38,331 bases of DNA from Anaerolineaceae bacterium (GTDB taxonomy: Bacteria; Chloroflexota; Anaerolineae; Anaerolineales; Villigracilaceae), in NCBI GenBank assembly GCA_009885945.1, contig VFJR01000138.1:1-38331 (forward strand). Reading direction: 5' to 3'. A program made the position numbers and the translations under genes. Position 1 is the stretch's first letter, and every line of letters starts with the position of its first letter. Below, piece after piece: positions 24,978 through 32,044 of this stretch. The notes under the pieces are model-generated. The model was not told the DNA's origin. It worked only from the letters and a program-made list of their open reading frames with translations, and did not search any database.

Positions 24978-26672
24978 TTAGAGCCTAACCCCGTGTTTGT
25001 CTTCTAGTAAGTGAATAGCCCTCGAAATCTCAGCGTTCTTTTGCTCGTCAGTCCAATCCAGCGCTTTGGCGGCTGCCTCCGCAATTTCGTTAATGATTTC
25101 TTTTGATAAATTACCGAGCACAGCCAGCATGCTGCGGCGCAAAAGAATATCATCCAAGCGGCACACTTTTTCGTGTTGGGCGAGGAACATAATCTCACGC
25201 GCGGTGTAAGTTGGTATGGATTTTAACGGTTGGTCTGGACTGCGGTGAATAAAGGTGGCGATTGTCTCCGCACGGGTTCCATATCTCTCAAACAGAATTG
25301 CCAATCTTTCTTTGCTCATGCCTGTCCAGGCTGAAAGACCATCTAGCTGTATTTTTAGTTCATCTTCATTTTTCGGGTAGCCGCGTCCGCCGCCAATTGG
25401 AAGATCGCGGGTGGACTTTGTGCGTTCTTTGCCTAGAAAAGCAATAACTTTATCTGTAACTTGTTCGCTAAAGGCGCGCTGAGATGTCCATTTGCCGCCA
25501 ACCAGTGAATAGACAGGAAAATTTAAATTGGTCCAATTTCCGCTGATGACTTCTATGCTGTGGTCGCGGGAGATTTGCCCGGCGGAGGCTGCGTGTACGG
25601 CGCGGGGTAGGGGACGAACGCCTGAGATGCGATAGACAATATGGGCAGGATCAACTTTGATGCTGGGGAAGACGCGTTGAATCATGTTCAGAAAATATTC
25701 CGCTTCTTCATCAGTGCAGCGGGCTTCATCTGCGTTATCAATTGGAATATCGGAAGTGCCCACCATTACTTTATCAAATAATGGGAAGATCAATACGATG
25801 CGTCCATCTTCATTTTCAAAAAAGAATTCATGCTCGCCGATGGCGGCGCGTAATTCTGGATGATCTAAAATAAGGTGCGAACCTTTTGTGCCGCCAATAG
25901 AACGGGTGGAGATGCCGAGTTTGTGATTTGTGCGATCGATCCATGCGCCTGTAGCGTTGATCAGTAATGTTGGACGCACGTCATAGGTCTCGTCGGTTAA
26001 TTCGTCGCGCAGAATGATTGTGTTTTCGCCGCCCGCGATCATGCTGGTGTAATTCAATGAACGTGCATTTAAATTTTCTGTTTCAGAATCGAGTAATAAT
26101 TCGAGCGCGAGCCGTTCAGGATTTAATATTGCACCATCGTAATAAGTTGCTGTGTTTACAATTTTGGGATTAAGTTGTTTCCATTTTGAAAGTGATTCTG
26201 TGCGCGATGTGAATTGATGCGTTGGAACTGCGCCTTGCCTGCCTGTATATGCGTCATACATTATTAATCCGAGTTTTATAATGAATGACCCGCGCTCAGA
26301 TGGTTTCGTTAACATGCCAAAGAATTTGAGAGGCGCATTTAAAATGCCCGATAATCTTTTAAATATAGGAATGGTGGTTGCTAGTGGCTTAACCAAATGC
26401 GGTGCGTTTTTAATAAGACGATTGCGTTCTTGCACAGCTTCACGTACCAGTCGAAACTCGCCGTTTTCAAGATAGCGTATGCCCCCATGCGCCATGTGAG
26501 ATGATGCCGCGCTAGCGCCTGAACAAAAATCTGCGCGGTCTACAAGATATACATCCACGCCATTAAGCGCCAGATCGCGGTAGGTTGCTATGCCGTTAAT
26601 TCCTGCCCCAACAATTAATACAGAAACTTCTGGGTTATTCTTGATGTGATTGAATATGTCTTGACGGTTCAT
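24978..26672 (-). CDS. glpD: Glycerol-3-phosphate dehydrogenase (FAD-dependent)
   Basis: Oxidises glycerol 3-phosphate to dihydroxyacetone phosphate at the membrane and passes electrons to quinone. The 564-residue protein has the FAD motif VLIVGAGINGIATYRDLALNG at residues 18-38, the signature GASAASSHMAHGGIRYLENGEF and a C-terminal helical domain (about 400-564) typical of GlpD. The promoter candidate at 26723-26751 abuts an Rhs relic. No glpK or glpF lies in the window. The ATG at 26672 has only a weak ribosome-binding site. Confidence 0.93.
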   Translation of the reverse strand: MNRQDIFNHIKNNPEVSVLIVGAGINGIATYRDLALNGVDVYLVDRADFCSGASAASSHMAHGGIRYLENGEFRLVREAVQERNRLIKNAPHLVKPLATTIPIFKRLSGILNAPLKFFGMLTKPSERGSFIIKLGLIMYDAYTGRQGAVPTHQFTSRTESLSKWKQLNPKIVNTATYYDGAILNPERLALELLLDSETENLNARSLNYTSMIAGGENTIILRDELTDETYDVRPTLLINATGAWIDRTNHKLGISTRSIGGTKGSHLILDHPELRAAIGEHEFFFENEDGRIVLIFPLFDKVMVGTSDIPIDNADEARCTDEEAEYFLNMIQRVFPSIKVDPAHIVYRISGVRPLPRAVHAASAGQISRDHSIEVISGNWTNLNFPVYSLVGGKWTSQRAFSEQVTDKVIAFLGKERTKSTRDLPIGGGRGYPKNEDELKIQLDGLSAWTGMSKERLAILFERYGTRAETIATFIHRSPDQPLKSIPTYTAREIMFLAQHEKVCRLDDILLRRSMLAVLGNLSKEIINEIAEAAAKALDWTDEQKNAEISRAIHLLEDKHGVRL

Positions 26673-26722
26673 AGTTTATGATTCCCAATCAAATGTGCGG
26701 GTAACAACTTTCTTCCACCCTG

Positions 26723-26751
26723 AGTATAACTTCTTTCGAACAATGATTCAA
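26723..26751 (-). promoter_or_regulatory. Candidate glpD promoter
   Basis: On the minus strand TTGAAT and TATACT are separated by 17 bases, about 50 bases before the glpD ATG. The -35 box overlaps the stop codon of Rhs core relic C (TGA at 26748-26750). Confidence 0.55.
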
Positions 26752-27041
26752 TTTTTAGTCATATCGGGGGTAATTGTATCAGGCTGAATAAACCTGCCTA
26801 GCGAGCTTGAATAAAATCTGGCGCGATAGTCCATCAAGCCAATACCAGAGTCTAGGTTTCTTTGTCCTGTGTAGCCCAAGTCCGTTTGGGGGATGATTCC
26901 TATGTTGGTGCGAACTCCGCCAAAAGGGAGGTATCTCTGCTGGGAGATTATGCTTCCGATATTATCTGTTATCGAAACCATAGAGCCGAGGTGATTGCCA
27001 AGCTGGTGACTGAGCTTGTCAAAATTTGAATTAGATGCCAA
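26748..27041 (-). pseudogene. Rhs core relic C, short open frame without tip
   Basis: This 97-codon frame reads HLGSMVSITDN, QQRYLPFGGVRTNIG, GLMDYRARFYSSSLGRFIQP and DTITPDMTKN, then stops. It is an Rhs core fragment of roughly 80 residues with no C-terminal domain; homology to the other copies begins near 27005 and ends at 26757. The first 14 codons are unrelated sequence, and the frame overlaps the last 11 bases of the CPBP gene. It could be expressed as a small peptide, but I treat it as a recombination scar. Together with copy D it brackets the CPBP gene and the second tip gene. Confidence 0.7.
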
Positions 27042-27843
27042 GAATTACTCTTGCGACTATTGGGAACATAAAATTTATTAATGAATGTGAAATAATAGAT
27101 GGAAAAACTTGTTTAGAATTTTTAGTTAATTGCGAAAACAATATTGCAGACAATGAGATACTAATCAGCCATGTAATTGGCGTTATGTTTTGCCATCCAT
27201 GCATAAACCAAAATAAAACCCCTTGAATGTAAACTGTTCTCTTCTCAGAAATCCCCATTTCTATCAACGCTCCCCACAGAAGGCTTCTAAAAATAATTTC
27301 TTCAACAGGAGCCACAATTGAAATTTCATAAAAAACATTTCTCAAGTAATAAACTGTCAGGTTATTAATATGCAATTGGTTTAAATCTGGGATTAGGGCT
27401 TTGTCAAAGCTAACATACTGGAGAAATGAAAATGGGATAACGATTGAAGAAGATAATATTCCAATGAAAGCCCAGCGCCAGTTTATGTTTGCAATATGTT
27501 TCCAATTTGCTAAACTAACTGCCAGTAAAATCATCCCGAGCAAAAAGCAAATATTTCTATAATATTCTTCATACGGGAAATGCAACCAGATGCGTATAAA
27601 CCCAACCAAAGCGAGTAGAATGATCGTGCCTTTATCAATATTGTATATTTTAATTTTCTGAGGTTCAAAATAAACAAGAACAATTAAAGATAAATATACC
27701 CCAATTATTTGCAAGTATGTAGTAATTGGGTCGACATTTGATTCAAGAAAACCAAATGCAAACAAAGGAGGCGACAACACATTTACAAGAAGCAAAGATG
27801 TAATTATCGCAAGCAGGGCTAGAGAACCAATATTTTTATTCAT
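27031..27843 (-). CDS. CPBP (Abi) family membrane protease, candidate immunity protein
   Basis: The 270-residue protein has about seven to eight membrane helices. It carries all three motifs of the CPBP/CaaX protease family: EExxxR in VAPVEEIIFRSLLW (about 181-194), FxxxH in LFWFMHGWQN (about 210-219) and HxxxN in SHSLINFMF (about 252-260). Family members process prenylated or other membrane proteins; several in lactic acid bacteria are bacteriocin self-immunity proteins. Here it sits directly downstream of an Rhs-tip gene (gap 73 bases) and upstream of a second Rhs core relic. By position it is the candidate immunity gene for the tip; that role is inferred. A weak ribosome-binding site (AAAAAGATG) precedes the ATG. 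Confidence 0.82.
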   Translation of the reverse strand: MNKNIGSLALLAIITSLLLVNVLSPPLFAFGFLESNVDPITTYLQIIGVYLSLIVLVYFEPQKIKIYNIDKGTIILLALVGFIRIWLHFPYEEYYRNICFLLGMILLAVSLANWKHIANINWRWAFIGILSSSIVIPFSFLQYVSFDKALIPDLNQLHINNLTVYYLRNVFYEISIVAPVEEIIFRSLLWGALIEMGISEKRTVYIQGVLFWFMHGWQNITPITWLISISLSAILFSQLTKNSKQVFPSIISHSLINFMFPIVARVILGI

Positions 27844-27916
27844 ATCATCTTTTTAGGTATAAGAAAATTATTAAGAGTAATGGGTTTTAACATTATGATT
27901 TGCGGAATAATAGTAA

Positions 27917-28762
27917 CTATGGTTGGGGAGTCGATATATATGTAGGAGTAAACATAAACATTGTTGCAGTAGGACTAGGGGTGGTTATTTGAAATGACGG
28001 GATGGCAGATGGAGTTGGGGGATACCCATTAAAAGGTTGAGGAAACGGGGTCTGGGAATTATTGTAATCTCTAATTTGATCCGATATCCCAAATCCTGCT
28101 TTCAAAATAGTTAGCCCTATGTTGATAGTAATAGAAATCTCCACAAACGCGATGCATAATGGTTTAAGTCCGCAGGCACCGGCGTTTCTCATTTCAGCAT
28201 CGAAACTTGGCGCAAAAGGTTCTTGATTGCGTGCGGCGTCCTCAATAATTTCCCCAGCAGATTTTGCTACAGATAAAGGAGATGGAAATGTAGGCCTTGG
28301 CGTGGGTGTTGAGGTCGTGGTTGGTCCTTGTTCGTACATTGCCCACGATCCTGCCGGGGTTGCAGTAGCTCCTGCTATTAACAATGGCGACCCAGGCGTG
28401 GGCAGGGCGGTGAGAAAAGGTGCTAAGATCGGATTATGTAAAGGCTTGGTAGATGCATGAGGGCGGTGATTTCGAACAGGGCTATATTCATAAGCTCTGC
28501 CATAATCTCTTGCATGGATATCTGTCGTTATCCTATTCCCTTCCATGCAATTCCCATCCTCATCACAGCGGGCGTGACCACTCGGATCATTAAAATTAAT
28601 CGGATTATTATTGACATAGCTATACCGATTCAACCCTTGAGTCATATCGGGGGTAATTGTATCAGGCTGAATAAATCTGCCCAGTGAGCTTGAATAGAAT
28701 CGGGCGCGATAGTCCATCAAGCCAATGCCAGAGTCTAGGTTTCGTTGTCCCGTGTAGCCCAA
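27917..28762 (-). CDS. Rhs core fragment with unique Pro/Thr-rich C-terminal domain
   Basis: Residues 1-55 are the last part of the Rhs core (MGYTGQRNLDSG, MDYRARFYSSSLGRFIQP, YSYVNNNPINFNDPSGHA). The unique part (about 56-281) is unrelated to that of the 12200-13255 gene. It has a hydrophobic stretch near residues 200-230 (CIAFVEISITINIGLTILK), two Pro/Thr-rich low-complexity segments (TTTSTPTPRPTFP and PSPTATMFMFTP) and ends PTYISTPQP. I do not recognise a toxin fold. The frame starts with TTG inside core sequence, and an in-frame TGA at 28838-28840 blocks translation from the upstream core, so expression as drawn is doubtful. It is followed by the CPBP gene on the same strand. Confidence 0.5.
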   Translation of the reverse strand: MGYTGQRNLDSGIGLMDYRARFYSSSLGRFIQPDTITPDMTQGLNRYSYVNNNPINFNDPSGHARCDEDGNCMEGNRITTDIHARDYGRAYEYSPVRNHRPHASTKPLHNPILAPFLTALPTPGSPLLIAGATATPAGSWAMYEQGPTTTSTPTPRPTFPSPLSVAKSAGEIIEDAARNQEPFAPSFDAEMRNAGACGLKPLCIAFVEISITINIGLTILKAGFGISDQIRDYNNSQTPFPQPFNGYPPTPSAIPSFQITTPSPTATMFMFTPTYISTPQP

Positions 28763-28864
28763 GTCCGTTTGGGGGATGATTCCTATATTGGTGCGAACTC
28801 CGCCAAAGGGCAGGTATCTCTGCTGGGAGATTATGCTTCAGTTATTATCTGTTATCGAAACCAT
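28570..28864 (-). repeat. Rhs core repeat, copy D (with an in-frame stop)
   Basis: Core homology on the minus strand runs from ATGGTTTCGATAAC at 28864 to NDPSGH near 28570. At 28838-28840 a TGA replaces the Ala or Gly codon seen in copies B and C. The upper end merges with the 3' end of the globin gene. Confidence 0.75.
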
Positions 28865-29252
28865 CAGCGCGGTTACGTAAAAAATCTGCGGCTTCTGCGA
28901 GGCGTGCTTTTAAATGTTCAACCACGCTTGGAGGATATTGACCTTCGTCCAGCGCCTTATTCATACACCATAACCATTGGTCACGTTCGAGTATCCCGAT
29001 CGAAAAAGGCATGTGGCGTTGGCGTAAACGCGGATGCCCATATTTTTCTATATAGAGCTGAGGTCCGCCAGACCAGCCAGAGAGAAACATAAATAATTTT
29101 TCACGTGATTGACTCAAGCTTTGTGCATGTAAGGCGCGCAGTTCTTTTGCTTCTGGCGCAGAATCCATGATGTCGTAAAAATTGTCTACCAGGGCACGCA
29201 AGTGCGCTTCGCCGCCAATCAGGTCGTAAAGGGAAATTAAATTTTCTGCCAT
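28845..29252 (-). CDS. Truncated haemoglobin (group II-like) with altered C-terminus
   Basis: A 2-on-2 haem globin of 135 residues, thought to bind oxygen or handle NO and peroxide. Conserved points include Tyr in NFYDIMD (B10 position), the proximal His in RQRHMPFSI (F8) and Trp in WLWCMNKAL (G8), plus the GGPQLYIEKYGHPRLR segment typical of group II. The last codons read LRNRADGFDNR; the GFDNR end and the TAA stop are encoded by Rhs core DNA in another frame (copy D starts at 28864). So the native C-terminus was replaced, probably by only a few residues beyond the last helix, and function may survive. The gene is divergent from thiolase. Confidence 0.87.
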   Translation of the reverse strand: MAENLISLYDLIGGEAHLRALVDNFYDIMDSAPEAKELRALHAQSLSQSREKLFMFLSGWSGGPQLYIEKYGHPRLRQRHMPFSIGILERDQWLWCMNKALDEGQYPPSVVEHLKARLAEAADFLRNRADGFDNR

Positions 29253-29313
29253 ATCGTGATTGTAATATAGGATATGGCTTTATAATTATTGAAATTACAG
29301 ACTTGGAGGCTCA

Positions 29314-30516
29314 ATGACTAAAGAAATTGAATCAGTGATCTTAAGTGCGGCGCGCACACCGATTGGAAAATTTCAGGGCGCATTAAGCAGTGTCTCTGCC
29401 ACGCAATTAGGTTCTATTGCGGTGAAAGCCGCCGTGGAACGTGCTGGAATCAATGCCAGCGATGTAGAAGAAGTGATCATGGGAAATGTGGTTGCGGCTG
29501 GATTAGGGCAAGCGCCGGCGCGTCAGGCTGGAATTTATGGCGGGGTGCCGGTTACTGTCAGCGCCACCACGCTGAATAAGGTCTGCGGCTCGGGCTTGAA
29601 GGCGGCTATGTTAAGCGCGCAGGCAATCCGTGCGGGGGATGGAGATTTGTTCATAGCAGGCGGATTTGAGTCAATGAGCCGCGCGCCTTATTTAGTAAAC
29701 GGCAGAATGGGGGAGTTGAAGTTTGGCAATTCTCAAATGACAGACGCTTTATTAAATGACGGTTTGTTTGATCCGTTTGAAAATTGGGCAATGGGTAATG
29801 CCGCAGAATTTATTGCAGATGAATATGAAGTGACACGTGAAGCGATGGATCAGTTTGCTTACGAGAGTCATCGTAAGGCTGTGGCGGCGCAGGAGGCCGG
29901 AAAATTTAAGGCGGAAATTGTGCCTGTGGAAATGCCCGGGCGTAAGGGCGAGCTGATGGTGGTGAATCAGGATGAGGGTCCGAGAAAAGATGCGACGCTT
30001 GAGGCGCTGACAAAGCTCAAGCCAGTATTCAAAGCTAATGGCAAAGTCACGGCTGGGAATTCGTCATCAATGAATGATGGCGCGGCGGCTGTTGTGATTT
30101 CTTCGCGTGAATATGCTGAAAAAAATAATTTGAAACCTGTTGCGAAAATTGTTGGGTATGCACAAGCGGCTGTTGAGCCAAAATATCTTTTTGCCGCGCC
30201 TGCGCATGCCTTACCTAAGTTGTTGAAAAAAATCGGCTGGACGTTGGATGACGTGGATTTGATCGAACTAAATGAAGCCTTTGCCGCACAAGTTCTTGCA
30301 GATGGATATGCATTGGCAGAGCAAGGTTGGGATTGGAATAAAGTAAATGTGAATGGCGGCGCAATTGCATTGGGACATCCGCTTGGCGCAAGCGGTGCGC
30401 GCGTGTTGACGACTTTGATTTATGCATTGCAAGATCGCGGCTTGAAGCGCGGTATCGCCTCGCTATGTTTGGGCGGCGGAGAAGCCGTGGCAATGGCGGT
30501 GGAGTTGGAAGGTTAA
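29314..30516 (+). CDS. atoB: Acetyl-CoA C-acetyltransferase (thiolase)
   Basis: Condenses two acetyl-CoA to acetoacetyl-CoA or does the reverse. The 400-residue protein has the thiolase length and all active residues: Cys91 in LNKVCGSGLKA, His in ALGHPLGASGARV (about 352) and Cys in SLCLGGGEAVAM (about 385). The signature GGFESMSRAPY is also present. GGAGG lies 5-6 bases before the ATG and a TATAAT lies at 29281-29286. DinB and hbd follow on the same strand, so this is the first step of a C4 acyl-CoA pathway encoded here. Degradative versus biosynthetic use cannot be told. Confidence 0.92.
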   Translation: MTKEIESVILSAARTPIGKFQGALSSVSATQLGSIAVKAAVERAGINASDVEEVIMGNVVAAGLGQAPARQAGIYGGVPVTVSATTLNKVCGSGLKAAMLSAQAIRAGDGDLFIAGGFESMSRAPYLVNGRMGELKFGNSQMTDALLNDGLFDPFENWAMGNAAEFIADEYEVTREAMDQFAYESHRKAVAAQEAGKFKAEIVPVEMPGRKGELMVVNQDEGPRKDATLEALTKLKPVFKANGKVTAGNSSSMNDGAAAVVISSREYAEKNNLKPVAKIVGYAQAAVEPKYLFAAPAHALPKLLKKIGWTLDDVDLIELNEAFAAQVLADGYALAEQGWDWNKVNVNGGAIALGHPLGASGARVLTTLIYALQDRGLKRGIASLCLGGGEAVAMAVELEG

Positions 30517-30565
30517 AAAAGTCGAAGGTCAAAAGTCAAAGGTTGAATGTTTAAAGGAGATCGAA

Positions 30566-31057
30566 ATGAACAAGCAAGAACGTGATGAAAAAATTGAGTT
30601 GTACGGGCGTGGATATGATTTGTTGAAAGCGGCTCTGGCTGAAGTTCCGCAAGACGCCATGTTGTTTAAGCCTGAGCCCAAAGAATGGAGTGTGCATGAG
30701 GTTGTCATTCACATTGCAGATAGTGAAGCAAATGCCGCATTGCGCGCGCGATTGTTGGCAGTCGGAAAAGGCGGTACATTCATGGCGTATGATCAGGATG
30801 AATGGGCGATCTCTTTGAAGTATCACGAACATAACCTTGATGATGCATTGAAAACTACGCGGCTTGTGCGCAAGACTACTTATGAATTATTAAAGCGCCT
30901 GCCCGAGGATGCATTCAATACAAGCGCTGTTCATCCTCAATATGAAGAACCCTACACATTTGATCGCTGGCTAAATATTTATTCTGGTCATATCCCGGGG
31001 CATGTTGAACAAATTAAGAATAATGTAGAAGCGTGGCATAAAGTAAAAAAGAAATAG
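30566..31057 (+). CDS. DinB-family protein
   Basis: A 163-residue four-helix-bundle protein of the DinB/YfiT superfamily. Metal-ligand histidines are placed as expected: VIHIADSEANAALRARL near residue 50 and SGHIPGHVEQIKN near residue 140. Members act as thiol-dependent S-transferases or metal-dependent hydrolases; the substrate here is unknown. GGAGATCG precedes the ATG by about 7 bases. It lies 49 bases after thiolase and is followed by an intrinsic terminator at 31067-31094, so hbd may be transcribed partly separately. Confidence 0.82.
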   Translation: MNKQERDEKIELYGRGYDLLKAALAEVPQDAMLFKPEPKEWSVHEVVIHIADSEANAALRARLLAVGKGGTFMAYDQDEWAISLKYHEHNLDDALKTTRLVRKTTYELLKRLPEDAFNTSAVHPQYEEPYTFDRWLNIYSGHIPGHVEQIKNNVEAWHKVKKK

Positions 31058-31066
31058 ATATTAATG

Positions 31067-31094
31067 CGGGTAAACTTGCGAAAAAGTTTACCCG
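31067..31094 (+). terminator. Terminator between the DinB gene and hbd
   Basis: An 11-base perfect stem (31067-31077 with 31084-31094) with a GCGAAA loop is followed by TTTATCTTTTT. It should terminate or attenuate transcription before hbd. Confidence 0.8.
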
Positions 31095-31121
31095 TTTATC
31101 TTTTTAAGCTATGGAGATCAT

Positions 31122-31979
31122 ATGACCATCAAACACATTTTTATCGTTGGCGCCGGCACAATGGGCAATGGCATTGCGCAAGTTGCGGCGACATCGGGAT
31201 ATCAGGTAACCTGCATGGATGTTCAACCCGCCGCGCTGGAAAAAGCCAAAGCGGCGATTGCTAAATCCACCAGCAAATTATTGGAGAAAGGCATCCTCAC
31301 AGCCGCCCAGAAAGCTGGCGCTGATCAAATTAATTTTGTTTCATCTTACGAGTCAGCCGCCCAGGCTGATTTTATGATCGAAGCCGCTACAGAAAATCCA
31401 GAGTTAAAATTTAAGATATTCAAAGAAATGGATGCGAATGCGCGGGAGGGCGTGATTCTCGCTTCTAATACTTCGTCTATATCAATTACAAAGATTGCGT
31501 CGCAAACCAAACGCCCCGATAAGGTCATTGGGATGCATTTTATGAATCCCGTGCCGTTGATGAAATTAGTAGAAGTGATCAAAGGTTTGGCAACAGATGA
31601 AGCGACTCTTAATACTACTCTTGAGCTATGCAAAGTAATGGGCAAGGAAGCTTGGACGGCGAACGACTCGCCGGGTTTTATTTCTAACCGAATCTTATGC
31701 CCGATGATCAATGAAGCAATTTTTACTTTGCAAGACGGGGTTGGCACGCCCGAAGCGATTGATGCGGTCATGAAGCTGGGCATGAATCACCCAATGGGAC
31801 CTCTCGCGCTGGCAGATTTAATCGGCTTGGATGTGGTGCTTTTTATTATGGAAGTATTACAGCGTGATCTGGGTGAGGATAAATATCGCCCTGCGCCCTT
31901 GCTGAGGAAGATGGTGGATGCAGGGTATTTGGGCAGGAAGAGCGGGAGAGGGTTTTACATCTATCAAGGCAGGCAATAG
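31122..31979 (+). CDS. hbd: 3-hydroxybutyryl-CoA dehydrogenase
   Basis: NAD(P)-dependent reduction of acetoacetyl-CoA to 3-hydroxybutyryl-CoA, the step after thiolase. The 285-residue protein has the Rossmann motif [18 protein letters not shown], the conserved SNTSSISIT, the catalytic His in [17 protein letters not shown] (near 140) and the C-terminal domain signature [19 protein letters not shown], then DLIGLDVVL and [11 protein letters not shown]. The length is typical of the short bacterial type. It ends before a strong bidirectional hairpin. With thiolase it suggests butyrate-type or beta-oxidation chemistry; crotonase and acyl-CoA dehydrogenase are not in the window. Confidence 0.93.
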   Translation: MTIKHIFIVGAGTMGNGIAQVAATSGYQVTCMDVQPAALEKAKAAIAKSTSKLLEKGILTAAQKAGADQINFVSSYESAAQADFMIEAATENPELKFKIFKEMDANAREGVILASNTSSISITKIASQTKRPDKVIGMHFMNPVPLMKLVEVIKGLATDEATLNTTLELCKVMGKEAWTANDSPGFISNRILCPMINEAIFTLQDGVGTPEAIDAVMKLGMNHPMGPLALADLIGLDVVLFIMEVLQRDLGEDKYRPAPLLRKMVDAGYLGRKSGRGFYIYQGRQ

Positions 31980-31995
31980 ATTATTAGACCGAATA

Positions 31996-32030
31996 AAATC
32001 AACCCTCGTTTTATAATCGAGGGTTGATTT
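31996..32030. terminator. Bidirectional terminator after hbd
   Basis: A perfect 13-base stem (31996-32008 with 32018-32030) with a 9-base loop, flanked by A and T stretches, between convergent hbd and the large Cys-rich protein gene. Confidence 0.8.
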
Positions 32031-32044
32031 CTTAATGTCAAGAT

